The notes under the pieces: generated by a model
Databases searched by the model: none
The model's input: the letters and a program-made list of their open reading frames with translations, nothing else
Told to the model about the DNA's origin: nothing
Translations under genes and position numbers: made by a program
Shown: in pieces, positions 7,980 to 17,087 of the stretch
Numbering within the stretch: position 1 is the first letter of the stretch
Layout: the number at the start of each line of letters is the position of its first letter
Source of the DNA: Pseudonocardia sp. N23
Lineage (GTDB): Bacteria > Actinomycetota > Actinomycetes > Mycobacteriales > Pseudonocardiaceae
Assembly (NCBI RefSeq): GCF_002583555.1
Contig: NZ_BEGX01000056.1
Coordinates: 1-57,050 of the forward strand
Reading direction: 5' to 3'
Length of the DNA: 57,050 bases

Positions 7980-9088
7980 GGGGCCTGCCCCGACAGCTCG
8001 CCGGCGGCCTGCGCGAGCACCGACGGCGACACCGTGCCGACGAGCAGTGCCCCGCGTCGCCCGCCCGCGCGGATGACGACCGACAGCAGCGGCGTCGACA
8101 CCCCGACCGCGCGGCCGTTGGTCACGGTGACGGGAACGCCGCCCGCACCGGTGGCCCCGTCGACGGCCTGGCCCGCGATCCGGCCGGTCAGCGGCACGAG
8201 CACGAACCCGCCGAGCCCGGAGCCGTAGACGCCGATCCCGGGCAGGTCGGGGAACCGCGGCAGCCGGCCGCGCCCCGCGAGCCGCCCGGGGGGTGCTGCC
8301 GGGCCGAGGACACGCAGCGCACCGGTGAGGTCCGTGGCGGCCACCTCGGTGGCGGTCGCGCCCGGTGGGACGACGGGGACGAGGACGTCGTCGGGCGGCG
8401 CGGTCAGGTCGACCGAGGTCAGCTCGCTGATCAGGACGGGTCTCCCGGGGTCGGCGCGGCCGGAGATCTCGACGCGCAGCGGCAGCCCGCTGGGCGCGTC
8501 GGCCCAGACGTCGACGTGCGCGACGGTGGTGTCGGGGTCGGCGGGGGTGAGCCGGACGCCCGCGGCCGCCCGGCCGGCGACGCGACGGTCGGGCAGTGCG
8601 GTGATCGGATCGTCGGGCGCGGCGGAGAGGATGCGGCGGGCGAGGTCGGGCGGCAGCAGGTCGCCGGCCCGGGGAAGGCGCAGCGAGGTCGTCCCGACGA
8701 TCCGGGTGAGCCGCTGGGACCCGAAGTCCCACAACGACTCCACGCCGTCGAGCTGGTAGACGTCGCGTTCACCCGCGGCGGTGAGCTCGTCGACGCGCCA
8801 GCGGTCGGGGCCCGCGTGGAACGCCCGGATGCGGGTGGTCCCGGTGAAGAGGGCGGTGGCCTGTTCGAGCTGCGGGAGGTCGGGCAGGCCGAGCCGTCCC
8901 GACGCCTCGGCGAGCCCGCTGTAGGGCTGCGAAGCCGAGGCCCGGATGCGGGCGAGCAGCTCGGCGGGACCGGGGGCGCCGGTCGCGCCGGCGGGCCACG
9001 ACACCGTGCCGGCGGCGACGAGGGCCGCGGCGCCGGCACCGACGAGCAGCGTGCGGCGGCTCAGCGCTCGTCGTCCCCCGGCGGCCAC
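7976..9088 (-). CDS. LolA/RseB-like exported protein
   Basis: A 370-residue exported protein and first gene of the ABC operon. The N-terminus has SRRTLLVGAGAAALVAAG, a Tat-like twin-arginine signal with a hydrophobic core. The body (RIRASASQPYSGLAEASGRL ... RAFHAGPDRWRVDEL ... YQLDG) resembles the LolA/MucB-RseB fold, a half-barrel that binds lipids or lipoprotein parts. Actinobacteria often place such a protein upstream of an ABC exporter, and it may feed or sense its substrate. The stop overlaps the ATPase start. The fold call rests on pattern recognition; the ligand is unknown. Confidence 0.75.
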   Translation of the reverse strand: MAAGGRRALSRRTLLVGAGAAALVAAGTVSWPAGATGAPGPAELLARIRASASQPYSGLAEASGRLGLPDLPQLEQATALFTGTTRIRAFHAGPDRWRVDELTAAGERDVYQLDGVESLWDFGSQRLTRIVGTTSLRLPRAGDLLPPDLARRILSAAPDDPITALPDRRVAGRAAAGVRLTPADPDTTVAHVDVWADAPSGLPLRVEISGRADPGRPVLISELTSVDLTAPPDDVLVPVVPPGATATEVAATDLTGALRVLGPAAPPGRLAGRGRLPRFPDLPGIGVYGSGLGGFVLVPLTGRIAGQAVDGATGAGGVPVTVTNGRAVGVSTPLLSVVIRAGGRRGALLVGTVSPSVLAQAAGELSGQAP

Positions 9089-9131
9089 GGCACCGACGCT
9101 GCCACAGCGGACGTCGGGTGTGGGTGAACAC

Positions 9132-9612
9132 TCAGATCCGCAGGTACGCCCGTCCCCGTGGCGACAGGTGGTAGCCGACGGGCAGGCTCTCGGTCAGCCC
9201 GAGCTCCTCGAGCGTGCGGACGTCGCGTTCGAACGGCGCGGTCTCCCGGCCGACGCGCAGCGCCGGGTCGGGGCGCGGACCTCGGGGTTCTCCGCGATCA
9301 GCGCGAGCGGCCGTCCAGGGCCCGGCGGGCGAGGTCGCGTCCATGCGGGCGAGGCGGGTGTCGGGCGTGGGCGTCGGTCAGCGTGGTCTCGTCGACGACC
9401 TCGACGGCCGTCACCCCGAGAACGCCGATGATCGTCCGCAGCCGGGTGCCCGCCTCTACCCGGGCGCGGTCCCAGCGCCGGTAGGCCCGGGTGACGCGGC
9501 CCGCGGCGATCGCGTCGAGGACGGGCGGCGCAGCAGCACGCGGACCAGTCCGCCCCGGGTCGTGGCGCAGGTCACCGTATGTGCGCCACCCCGTGCAACG
9601 GGGTCGGAGCAC
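9132..9612 (-). pseudogene. Decayed ASCH-domain-like gene
   Basis: Two pieces of one protein lie in different frames. The N-terminal piece (9612 to about 9330) reads [20 protein letters not shown] ... [15 protein letters not shown] sequence typical of actinobacterial ASCH-type proteins. The C-terminal piece (9344-9132) reads [19 protein letters not shown] ... [12 protein letters not shown], the usual end of the same family. The middle third expected in this family (about 50 residues) is missing and the frame changes at about 9298-9344. This points to an internal deletion plus frameshift. The family memory is from general knowledge, not a search. Confidence 0.55.
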
Positions 9613-9613
9613 C

Positions 9614-9619
9614 TAGAAT
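9614..9619 (+). promoter_or_regulatory. -10 element (TAGAAT) upstream of hrcA
   Basis: TAGAAT lies 29 bases before the hrcA start. It is preceded by a short GC palindrome around 9587-9601 (CCCCGTGCAACGGGG). A canonical CIRCE repeat (TTAGCACTC-N9-GAGTGCTAA) is not present here. Confidence 0.4.
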
Positions 9620-9648
9620 GGACACGAGGAACAACGGGGGAGGTCGCG

Positions 9649-10668
9649 GTGAACGCCGAGGAACGCCGGTTCGCGGTGTTGCAGGCCATCGTCGCCGACT
9701 ACGTGTCGACGCAGGAGCCCGTGGCCTCGCGCACGATCGTCGACCGGCACAACCTGGGCGTGTCCAGCGCGACCGTCCGCAACGACATGGCCGCCCTCGA
9801 GGAGGACGGGCTGATCGCCCAGCCGCACACCAGCGCGGGCCGGATCCCGACCGACAAGGGCTACCGGCTGTTCGTGGACCGGATCGCCGACGTCAAGCCG
9901 CTCTCGCCCGCGGAGCGCCGCGCGGTGCAGTCGTTCCTCGACGGCGCGGTCGACCTCGACGACGTGCTGCGTCGCAGCGTGCGCCTGCTGGCGCAGCTGA
10001 CCCGGCAGGTCGCCGTCGTCCAGTACCCGACGCTGACCCGCTCGACGGTCCGCCATCTCGAGGTCGTCGCACTCACCCCGGCCCGGCTGATGCTGGTGCT
10101 CATCACCGACTCCGGCCGCGTCGACCAGCGTGTCGTCGACCTGGGCGACGTCCTGTCCGACGAGGACGTCGCCGCCGTGCGCGGCCATCTCAACGGGGCG
10201 CTCGTCGGCTGCCCGCTCACCGCCGCCTCCGTCGCGGTGGCCGAGCTGCCCGACAAGGTGCCCACCGAGCTGCGCGACGTCGTCGTCACGCTGTCGACGG
10301 TCCTGATCGAGACGCTGGTGGAGCACCCGGAGGAGCGGCTCGTCCTCGGCGGCACCGCGAACCTCACACGCAACGTCGCCGACTTCCCGGGCTCGCTGCG
10401 CCAGGTGCTGGAGGCGCTGGAGGAGCAGGTCGTCGTCCTCAAGCTGCTGGCCGCGGCGCAGGACCCCGGCCTGGTCACGGTGCGCATCGGCGAGGAGAAC
10501 CAGGTGGAGGACCTGCGGGGCGCCTCGGTCATCTCGATCGGCTACGGCCAGGGCACGATCCTGGGCGGCATGGGTGTCCTCGGACCGACGCGGATGGACT
10601 ACCCGGGCACGATCGCGGCGGTGCACGCCGTCGCCCGCTACGTGGGTGACATCCTGTCCGGGCGGTGA
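9649..10668 (+). CDS. hrcA: Heat-inducible transcription repressor HrcA
   Basis: A 339-residue repressor, full family length. The N-terminal winged helix (residues 5-75) contains [20 protein letters not shown], then the strictly typical [27 protein letters not shown] segment. The C-terminal HrcA domain runs to the [22 protein letters not shown] end. HrcA represses chaperone operons through CIRCE and is assisted by GroEL. The start GTG 9649 has a strong GGGGGAGG site 5 bases upstream. dnaJ follows after 134 bases in the usual actinobacterial hrcA-dnaJ2 order. Confidence 0.97.
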   Translation: MNAEERRFAVLQAIVADYVSTQEPVASRTIVDRHNLGVSSATVRNDMAALEEDGLIAQPHTSAGRIPTDKGYRLFVDRIADVKPLSPAERRAVQSFLDGAVDLDDVLRRSVRLLAQLTRQVAVVQYPTLTRSTVRHLEVVALTPARLMLVLITDSGRVDQRVVDLGDVLSDEDVAAVRGHLNGALVGCPLTAASVAVAELPDKVPTELRDVVVTLSTVLIETLVEHPEERLVLGGTANLTRNVADFPGSLRQVLEALEEQVVVLKLLAAAQDPGLVTVRIGEENQVEDLRGASVISIGYGQGTILGGMGVLGPTRMDYPGTIAAVHAVARYVGDILSGR

Positions 10669-10740
10669 CGCTCCGCCGTCCGTCGACGCGACGGCAGGCG
10701 GGTTGAGCCCGTCCGGCTCGACTTCCGTGACACGTACTCT

Positions 10741-10764
10741 GTAACTCTCAACGTAACTCTCAAC
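10741..10764 (+). repeat. Perfect 12-bp tandem direct repeat upstream of dnaJ
   Basis: GTAACTCTCAAC occurs twice head to tail, preceded by the related ACGTACTCT at 10732-10740. It is relatively AT-rich and sits 40-60 bases before dnaJ where a promoter or operator would be. TACTCT (10735-10740) could be a -10. It fits neither the CIRCE nor the HAIR consensus. Confidence 0.6.
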
Positions 10765-10802
10765 TGCGATTCGTCGAGCGAAGGACCATGGGGAACGCAA
10801 GG

Positions 10803-11957
10803 GTGGCACGCGACTACTACGGGATCCTGGGCGTCGAACAGGGCGCGGGTCCTGACGAGATCAAGCGGGCGTACCGCAAGCTCGCCCGGGAACTGCATCC
10901 CGACGTCAACCCCGACGCCGCGGCGCAGGAGAAGTTCCGCGAGGTCAGCACCGCCTACGAGGTGCTCAACGACCCCGAGAAGCGACGCATCGTCGACCTC
11001 GGCGGCGACCCGCTCGACAACGGCCGCGGCGGTGGTGGCGGGGGTGACCCCTTCGGTGGCGGGTTCGGCTTCGGCGACATCATGGACGCCTTCTTCGGCT
11101 CCTCGGCCGGTGGTCGCGGCCGTGGGCCGCGCAGCCGCGTCCAGCCGGGTGCCGACGCGCTGATCCGCATGCAGCTCTCCCTCGAGGAGTGCGCCAGCGG
11201 TGTGCAGCGGGAGCTGACCGTCGACACCGCGATCCTGTGCTCCGACTGCACCGGCTCGGGCTGTGCGCCCGGCAGCTCGCCCACCCGCTGCGACATCTGT
11301 GGCGGGGCGGGCGAGGTCCAGTCGGTGCAGCGCTCGTTCCTCGGCCAGGTCGTGACGTCGCGGCCCTGCCCGACGTGCCGCGGGTTCGGCGAGGTCATCC
11401 CCGAGCCGTGCCACCAGTGCGCGGGCGACGGCCGTGTCCGGTCCCGGCGCAGCGTCGGCGTCCGCATCCCCGCCGGGGTGGCCGACGGGATGCGTGTGCG
11501 CCTCGCCGGCCAGGGCGAGGTCGGCGCGGGCGGCGGCCCGGCGGGCGACCTGTACGTCGAGGTCGAGGAGACCCCGCACGAGTTCTTCACCCGCGATGGC
11601 GCCGACCTGCACTGCACCGTCAGCCTCCCGATGACGGCCGCCGCGCTGGGCACCAACGTCGCCCTCCCGACGATCGACGGCGCCGAGGACCTCGAGATCA
11701 CCGCCGGCACCCAGACCGGGACGGTCCGCACGCTGCGCGGAAAGGGCATGCCCCGGCTGCGCTCCAACGGGCGCGTCGACGGCCACGGCGACCTGATGGT
11801 CCACATCGAGGTCGCCGTCCCCACCAAGCTCGACAAGGAGCAGACCGAGCTGCTGCGCAAGCTCGCCGCCCTGCGCGGCGAGGAGCAGCCCGACCTGGCC
11901 ATGGGCAGCCGCAACGGGCACGGGCTGTTCTCCCGGCTGCGCTTCGGCGGCCGCTGA
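10803..11957 (+). CDS. dnaJ: Chaperone DnaJ (DnaJ2)
   Basis: A 384-residue DnaK co-chaperone. Residues 1-65 form the J domain ([10 protein letters not shown] ... HPD ... AYEVL). A Gly/Phe-rich linker follows ([16 protein letters not shown]). Four CxxCxGxG-type zinc motifs then occur ([32 protein letters not shown]), with the substrate-binding C-terminal domain after them. GTG 10803 is chosen because ARDYYG directly follows the initiator in the family and GGGGAA lies 7 bases upstream. ATG 10788, five codons earlier, is an alternative. With hrcA upstream and rsmE downstream this is the normal second DnaJ of actinobacteria. Confidence 0.96.
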   Translation: MARDYYGILGVEQGAGPDEIKRAYRKLARELHPDVNPDAAAQEKFREVSTAYEVLNDPEKRRIVDLGGDPLDNGRGGGGGGDPFGGGFGFGDIMDAFFGSSAGGRGRGPRSRVQPGADALIRMQLSLEECASGVQRELTVDTAILCSDCTGSGCAPGSSPTRCDICGGAGEVQSVQRSFLGQVVTSRPCPTCRGFGEVIPEPCHQCAGDGRVRSRRSVGVRIPAGVADGMRVRLAGQGEVGAGGGPAGDLYVEVEETPHEFFTRDGADLHCTVSLPMTAAALGTNVALPTIDGAEDLEITAGTQTGTVRTLRGKGMPRLRSNGRVDGHGDLMVHIEVAVPTKLDKEQTELLRKLAALRGEEQPDLAMGSRNGHGLFSRLRFGGR

Positions 11958-11977
11958 CCGATGAGGCGCTAGCCACA

Positions 11978-12724
11978 GTGGGCACCGCGCCGCTGTTCCT
12001 CGTCGACGAACTGCCCACCGGGGCCGACGCCGTGCTCGACGGCCCCGAGGGCAGGCACGCCGCCACGGTGCGGCGGCTGCGCGTCGGCGAGGAGATCACC
12101 CTTGCCGACGGCCGCGGCGGGCTCGCGCGCGCCGTCGTCGACACCGTGGGCCGTGACCGGCTGGACCTGCGCGTCGTCTCCGTCGCGGTGCTCGACCCAC
12201 CGACGCCACGCGTCGTCCTCGCGCAGGCGCTGGTGAAGGGCGAGCGCTCCGAGCTGGCCGTCGAGCTCGCCACCGAGGCGGGCGTCGACGAGATCCTGCC
12301 CTGGCGGGCCGCGCGCTGCGTCGCGAAGTGGGAGGACGGCGCCCGCGGCGAGAAGGCGCTGGCCCGGTGGCGCACGACCGTCCGCTCCGCCGCCAAGCAG
12401 GCCCGCCGGCCCTGGGTCCCGCCCGTCGGCGCCCCGGTGTCGACGCGCGAGCTGGCCGCACTGGCCCTCCGGTTCGACCGGATCCTGGTCCTGCACGAGT
12501 CGGCCACCGACGGCCTCGCCGCCGCCCTGACCCCGGACGTCCGGGAGGTCCTGCTCGTCGTCGGCCCCGAGGGCGGTGTGTCCGACGACGAGATCGCCGC
12601 CCTCACCGCGGCCGGTGCCGTGGCCGTCAGGCTCGGCCCCGAGGTGCTGCGTGCCTCCACCGCCGCCGCCGTCGCGCTCGGCGCCATAGGTGCCCTGACC
12701 AGCCGATGGACGCCGCACGGCTGA
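11978..12724 (+). CDS. rsmE: 16S rRNA (uracil-1498-N3)-methyltransferase RsmE
   Basis: A 248-residue SPOUT methyltransferase that modifies U1498 of 16S rRNA. The N-terminal PUA-like domain includes [14 protein letters not shown]. The C-terminal trefoil-knot SAM site reads [15 protein letters not shown] and [16 protein letters not shown], which are family hallmarks. It begins 20 bases after dnaJ and is likely in its operon. GTG 11978 is the only start just before the conserved FLVDEL segment. Confidence 0.95.
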   Translation: MGTAPLFLVDELPTGADAVLDGPEGRHAATVRRLRVGEEITLADGRGGLARAVVDTVGRDRLDLRVVSVAVLDPPTPRVVLAQALVKGERSELAVELATEAGVDEILPWRAARCVAKWEDGARGEKALARWRTTVRSAAKQARRPWVPPVGAPVSTRELAALALRFDRILVLHESATDGLAAALTPDVREVLLVVGPEGGVSDDEIAALTAAGAVAVRLGPEVLRASTAAAVALGAIGALTSRWTPHG

Positions 12725-12983
12725 CCGTGGGACACCGTTCGGCATCCGGGTGACGAATGTCCCGTTCCCGAATGCGCGGAGATATATTTCGCGCACTTCC
12801 GGTCGCCTCGTCGACCGCGCCGGACCCGGGTGGAACACACCCGTGGGGCCCGCCGGAGAGTCCCCTCGTCCGGCGGCGCCACGCCGCGGTGGGTGTCCCC
12901 CCACATCCATCGCGGCGTGGCATCCCCGGCCCGTGCGACGACCCCACCCCGCGACGGTCCCGTCGCCGCGCGATGATCCGGGG

Positions 12984-13751
12984 GTGAGCACCCCGATGCG
13001 GCTGGCCTACGGCACCGACCCGGCACAGTTCGGGGAGCTGACCCTGCCTCCCGACGGTGCCGACGTGCGGGGGACCGTCGTCGTCATCCACGGGGGGTTC
13101 TGGCGCGCCCGCTACGACCTCGCGCTCGGCCGCCCGCTCGCCGCCACGTTGGCCGCCGCCGGGTTCGCCGCGTGGAACGTCGAGTACCGCCGCGTCGGCG
13201 CGGGCGGTGGCTGGCCGGCGACCTTCGAGGACGTCGCCGCCGCCGTCGACCTCCTGGCCGGACAGGACCGGCTCGACCCCGACCGCGTCGTCGCCCTCGG
13301 GCACTCCGCGGGCGGGCACCTCGCGGCCTGGCTGGCCGCCCGGCCCGGCCTGCCCGCGGGTGCGCCCGGCGCAGGCCCGGCGGTGCGGCTGCGCGGGGCG
13401 GTCAGCCAGGCCGGGGTGCTCGACCTCGTCGACGCCGCCCGCAACGGCGTCGGCCGCGGCGCCGTGGAGGACCTGCTCGGCGCCGGACCCCAGGACGACC
13501 CGGACCGCTACGCGCTCGCCTCGCCCGCCGAACGGCTGCCCGTCGGCGTGCCGGTGGTGTGCGTCCACGGCGACGCCGACGTCAACGTCCCGCTGCGGCA
13601 GAGCGAGCGCTACGTCGCGGCTGCGCAGGCGGCGGGCGACCCGGCCGAGCTGGTGGTCCTGCCGGGCGTCGAGCACTTCGCGGTGATCGACCCGGGGACC
13701 GAGGCGTGGCGTGCGTGCGAGTCCGCGATCGTGCGGCTGATCGGCAGCTAG
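12984..13751 (+). CDS. Alpha/beta hydrolase (BD-FAE / esterase-like)
   Basis: A 255-residue hydrolase. It has VVVIHGGFWRARYD (HGGFW oxyanion motif of the BD-FAE/kynurenine-formamidase-like esterases), the nucleophile GHSAGGHLA, an acid in VCVHGDADVNVP and the catalytic His in PGVEHF. The start GTG 12984 follows GGGG at short spacing; ATG 12996 is also possible. The gap upstream (12725-12983) contains an AT-rich spot (AGATATATTTC, about 12781-12791) that could be part of a promoter. Together with the next gene it may process an acyl or formyl compound, but the substrate is not evident. Confidence 0.88.
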   Translation: MSTPMRLAYGTDPAQFGELTLPPDGADVRGTVVVIHGGFWRARYDLALGRPLAATLAAAGFAAWNVEYRRVGAGGGWPATFEDVAAAVDLLAGQDRLDPDRVVALGHSAGGHLAAWLAARPGLPAGAPGAGPAVRLRGAVSQAGVLDLVDAARNGVGRGAVEDLLGAGPQDDPDRYALASPAERLPVGVPVVCVHGDADVNVPLRQSERYVAAAQAAGDPAELVVLPGVEHFAVIDPGTEAWRACESAIVRLIGS

Positions 13752-13804
13752 CGTGGACCCCGCCACGGCGGCGCCCGTCCGCGCGCGGCAGGAGGGGACA
13801 GCTC

Positions 13805-14578
13805 ATGGCCGTGCTGCAGGACCTGCTCGCCGCGCTCCGTGACCGCCGCATCGAGGTCGTCGACCTGACCGCGCCGCTGCACGCCGGCACGCCCGTGCTG
13901 CAGCTCCCGCCGCCGTTCGCCAACACGATCCCGTTCTCGCTCTCGCAGATCAGCCGCTACGACGACCGCGGCCCCGCCTGGTACTGGAACGACATCCACA
14001 CCGGCGAGCACACCGGCACGCACTTCGACGCGCCGGTCCACTGGGTCACCGGCCGCGAGGGCGAGGACGTCTCGCAGGTCCCGGCCTGCCGCCTGGTGGC
14101 TCCGGCGGCGGTACTGGACTTCTCCGCCCACGCAGCCGCCGAGCCCGACTTCCTGCTGGAGGTCGAGCACGTCGAGGCCTGGACGGCCGAGCACGGCCCG
14201 CTGCCCGACGGCGGCTGGCTGCTCTACCGCACCGGCTGGGACGCCCGTGCCGAGGACGCCGCCGCGTTCCTCAACGCGAACGAGACCGGCCCGCACACGC
14301 CGGGCATGTCGGTGGCCTGCGCGCGCTGGCTGGCCGAGGAGACGTCGCTGCTCGGCGTCGGGGTCGAGACCGTCGGCACCGACGCGGGAACCGCGCATTC
14401 GTTCGACCCGCCGTTCCCGTGCCACTCGTTCCTGCTCGGCGCCGGGAAGTACGGGCTCACGCAGCTGCAGAACCTCGCGTCGCTGCCCCCGACGGGCGCG
14501 GTCCTTCTCACCGGGCCGCTGCCCATCGTGTCGGGATCGGGCAGCCCGGCGCGGGTGCTGGCCCTCGTCGAACGATGA
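13805..14578 (+). CDS. Cyclase-family / kynurenine-formamidase-like metal hydrolase
   Basis: A 257-residue protein. HTGEHTGTHFDAPVHW contains the metal-binding HxGTHxDxP signature of the cyclase/KynB family (PF04199), and a late GTDAGTAHS segment supports it. Members hydrolyse formylkynurenine, isatin or other lactam/amide bonds. ATG 13805 has a strong AGGAGGGG site. The stop overlaps the ATG of the next gene (ATGA), so it is co-translated with the ThDP enzyme. No tryptophan-catabolism genes are nearby, so the kynurenine role is unproven. Confidence 0.88.
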   Translation: MAVLQDLLAALRDRRIEVVDLTAPLHAGTPVLQLPPPFANTIPFSLSQISRYDDRGPAWYWNDIHTGEHTGTHFDAPVHWVTGREGEDVSQVPACRLVAPAAVLDFSAHAAAEPDFLLEVEHVEAWTAEHGPLPDGGWLLYRTGWDARAEDAAAFLNANETGPHTPGMSVACARWLAEETSLLGVGVETVGTDAGTAHSFDPPFPCHSFLLGAGKYGLTQLQNLASLPPTGAVLLTGPLPIVSGSGSPARVLALVER

Positions 14579-16239
14579 CGGTCACCGTCGCGGAGCTCGT
14601 CGGCACCGTGCTGGGCAGGCTCGGGGCCGGGCACGTGTTCGGGGTGGTCGGCAGCGGGAACTTCCACGTCACCAACGCGCTGCGGGCCGCGGGCGTGCCC
14701 TTCACCGCGACCCGGCACGAGGCCGGCGCCGCCACCGCGGCCGACGCGCACGCCCGCACCACCGGCGTCCCCGCCGTGCTGTCGGTGCACCAGGGCTGCG
14801 GGCTGACGAACGCGATGACGGGCATCACCGAGGCCGCGAAGAGCCGCACCCCGCTGCTCGTGGTGGCTGCCGACACCGGCGGCGCCGCGGTCCGCTCCAA
14901 CTTCCGGATCGACCAGGACGCGCTGGTCACGGCGGTGGGCGCCGTCGCCGAGCGGGTCCACACTCCCGGCAGCGCCCTGGCCGACACGGTCCGTGCCCAC
15001 CGGACCGCGACCGAGCAGCGCCGCACCGTCGTCCTCAACCTCCCGCTGGACGTGCAGGCCGCCGCGGTCCCGGGCCTGGACTCGCTCGACGACGTCGAGG
15101 TCCCCGACCTCGTCCCGCTCGCACCGCCCCGCCCGGCCGCGTCGTCGGTGGCCGCACTCGCCGCGGCGCTGGCGGGTGCGCGCAGACCGATGTTCGTGGC
15201 CGGGCGAGGGGCCCGTGGCGCCGGGCCGGAGCTGGCAGGCCTCGCCCAACGCTGCGGCGCCCTCCTCGCGACCTCGGCCGTCGCGAACGGGCTGTTCACC
15301 GGGGATCCCTGGTCGCTCGGGATCTCGGGCGGCTTCGCGACCCCGCTGGCCGCGGAGCTGATCGCGGACGCGGACGTCCTCGTCGGCTGGGGGTGCGCGC
15401 TGAACATGTGGACGATGCGCCACGGCGCCCTCATCGGCCCGGACGCCACCGTCGTGCAGGTCGACCTCGACGCCGACGCCCTGGGCGCGAACCGGCCCAT
15501 CGATCTCGGCGTGCTGGGCGACGTCGGCGCCACCGCGGCCGACGTCGCGGTCGCCCTCGACGGCCCCGGGCGCACCGGGTACCGCACCGACGACGTCCGC
15601 GCCCGGATCGCCACCGCCGGCCGCTGGCGCGACGTCCCGCTGGACCCGCCCGACCTCACCGGACCCGACGGCATCGACCCTCGCGTCCTGTCCATCGGCC
15701 TCGACGACGTCCTGCCCGCCGACCGCAGCGTCACCGTCGACTCCGGCAACTTCATGGGCTATCCCGCCGCCTACCTGGCCGTCCCCGACGAGGCCGGCTT
15801 CTGCTTCACCCAGGGCTTCCAGTCCGTCGGCCTGGGCCTGTCCACCGGCATCGGCGTCGCGCTCGCCCGCCCCGACCGTCTGGTCGTCGCCGCCCTGGGC
15901 GACGGCGGCGCGCTGATGGCCGCCGCCGAGCTGGAGACCGTCGCGCGGCTGGGCCTGGCGATGGTCGTCGTGGTGTACGACGACCGCGGCTACGGCGCCG
16001 AGGTGCACCACTTCGGGCCGGCAGGCGACGACCTCGCCACCGTCGTCTTCCCGGAGACCGACATCGCCGCGATCGGCCGGGGCTACGGCTTCGACGCCGT
16101 CACCGTGCGGACGGCCGCGGACCTCGACGGCGTGCGCGACTGGGTCGCGGGCCCCCGCGCCCGGCCTCTGCTCGTGGACGCGAAGATCGCCTCCGACGGT
16201 GGCTCCTGGTGGCTCGCGGAGGCGTTCCGGGGCCACTGA
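14575..16239 (+). CDS. Thiamine-diphosphate-dependent enzyme (acetolactate synthase / benzoylformate decarboxylase-like)
   Basis: A 554-residue ThDP enzyme with the three-domain order N (PYR), M and PP. The PYR domain has the activating Glu in TRHEAGAATAADAHAR. The middle domain is Rossmann-like (RRPMFVAGRGARGAG). The PP domain has the Mg/ThDP motif starting GDGGALMAAAELE and ending VVYDDRGYGAE, where Asp replaces the usual Asn. The Asn to Asp change is worth noting but tolerated in some subfamilies. It is coupled to the cyclase-family gene. The substrate is unresolved: a 2-oxo acid decarboxylase or carboligase is most likely. Confidence 0.88.
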   Translation: MTVTVAELVGTVLGRLGAGHVFGVVGSGNFHVTNALRAAGVPFTATRHEAGAATAADAHARTTGVPAVLSVHQGCGLTNAMTGITEAAKSRTPLLVVAADTGGAAVRSNFRIDQDALVTAVGAVAERVHTPGSALADTVRAHRTATEQRRTVVLNLPLDVQAAAVPGLDSLDDVEVPDLVPLAPPRPAASSVAALAAALAGARRPMFVAGRGARGAGPELAGLAQRCGALLATSAVANGLFTGDPWSLGISGGFATPLAAELIADADVLVGWGCALNMWTMRHGALIGPDATVVQVDLDADALGANRPIDLGVLGDVGATAADVAVALDGPGRTGYRTDDVRARIATAGRWRDVPLDPPDLTGPDGIDPRVLSIGLDDVLPADRSVTVDSGNFMGYPAAYLAVPDEAGFCFTQGFQSVGLGLSTGIGVALARPDRLVVAALGDGGALMAAAELETVARLGLAMVVVVYDDRGYGAEVHHFGPAGDDLATVVFPETDIAAIGRGYGFDAVTVRTAADLDGVRDWVAGPRARPLLVDAKIASDGGSWWLAEAFRGH

Positions 16240-16258
16240 ACCCGCCCCCGCTGACATG

Positions 16259-16319
16259 CCCGCCCGCAACCTCACGGCCGTCGGGAGGCCCGGTTCACGA
16301 CCGTGAGGTTGCGCGCGGG
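16259..16319. terminator. GC-rich inverted repeat after the ThDP gene
   Basis: Arms 16259-16280 and 16298-16319 match at 20 of 22 positions around a 17-base loop. The arm core is CGCAACCTCACGG. There is no T-run. It lies 19 bases after the stop and before the next promoter. Confidence 0.6.
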
Positions 16320-16370
16320 TTCGGCGCTGGGGCGGGCCGCGCGGCGTGGGTGGGCGGTTAGGGTGGCCGG

Positions 16371-16904
16371 GTGCTGCTCACCGCGTCCCGGTCGGTCCTG
16401 CTGATCATCGACCTCCAGGAACGGCTCGTGCCCGCCATCCACGACGGCGACGCCGTGGTGGCGCGGACGGCGCTCCTCGGCGAGGCGTCCGGCCTGCTGG
16501 ACGTGCCCGTCGCGGCCACGGAGCAGTACCCGCAGGGCCTGGGCCCGACGGTGCCGGAGCTCGGCGCGTTCCCGCAGCTCGTGATGCCCAAGACGGCGTT
16601 CTCCGCCGTCGACGAGCCCGGCTTCGACACGCTGCTGCCCCCGGGGCGCGACGAGGTCGTCGTCACCGGGGCGGAGGCGCACGTCTGCGTGCTGCAGACG
16701 GTCGTCGGGCTGCGCGATCGTGACCTGCGGGTGGTGCTGGTGGCCGACGCGGTCGGGTCGCGTCGCCCGAGCGACCGCGACGCGGCGCTGCAGCGGGCCC
16801 GCGAGCACGGTGCCGAGGTCGTCACCAGCGAGATGGTGCTGTTCGAGTGGATGCGCGACTCCCGGCACCCGAGGTTCCGCGAGATCTCCAAGCGGCTGCG
16901 GTAG
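16371..16904 (+). CDS. Isochorismatase-family cysteine hydrolase
   Basis: A 177-residue hydrolase. The triad is visible: Asp in LLIIDLQERL, Lys in VMPKTAFSA and Cys in GAEAHVCVLQT. This matches the YcaC/nicotinamidase-like superfamily. A -10 TAGGGT (16359-16364) ends 6 bases before the GTG, implying a leaderless transcript of its own rather than read-through from the hairpin-terminated upstream operon. The substrate is unknown. Confidence 0.9.
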   Translation: MLLTASRSVLLIIDLQERLVPAIHDGDAVVARTALLGEASGLLDVPVAATEQYPQGLGPTVPELGAFPQLVMPKTAFSAVDEPGFDTLLPPGRDEVVVTGAEAHVCVLQTVVGLRDRDLRVVLVADAVGSRRPSDRDAALQRAREHGAEVVTSEMVLFEWMRDSRHPRFREISKRLR

Positions 16905-17087
16905 TCCCGACCGCTCGTCGTGCCCGTCGACAATCGCGCGGCGGACTGTCGGTGCCCGGCGGTAGCATTCGTGCGTCGCGGAGCAGCGGCGGCGTCGCAG
17001 GGGCGGCGCCGGTGAGCGCTGCTGGGCGACCGCGGAGAACCGACCCCCGCCGCGGCGGGAGAGCAGAGGAAGCAGGCGGCACGAGAC

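Noticed and set aside
9580..9650. CIRCE operator before hrcA
   Set aside because: No TTAGCACTC/GAGTGCTAA pair is present; only a short GC palindrome is seen.
13805..14578. Confident kynurenine formamidase call
   Set aside because: The motif fits the wider cyclase family, and no kynureninase or tryptophan dioxygenase gene is nearby.
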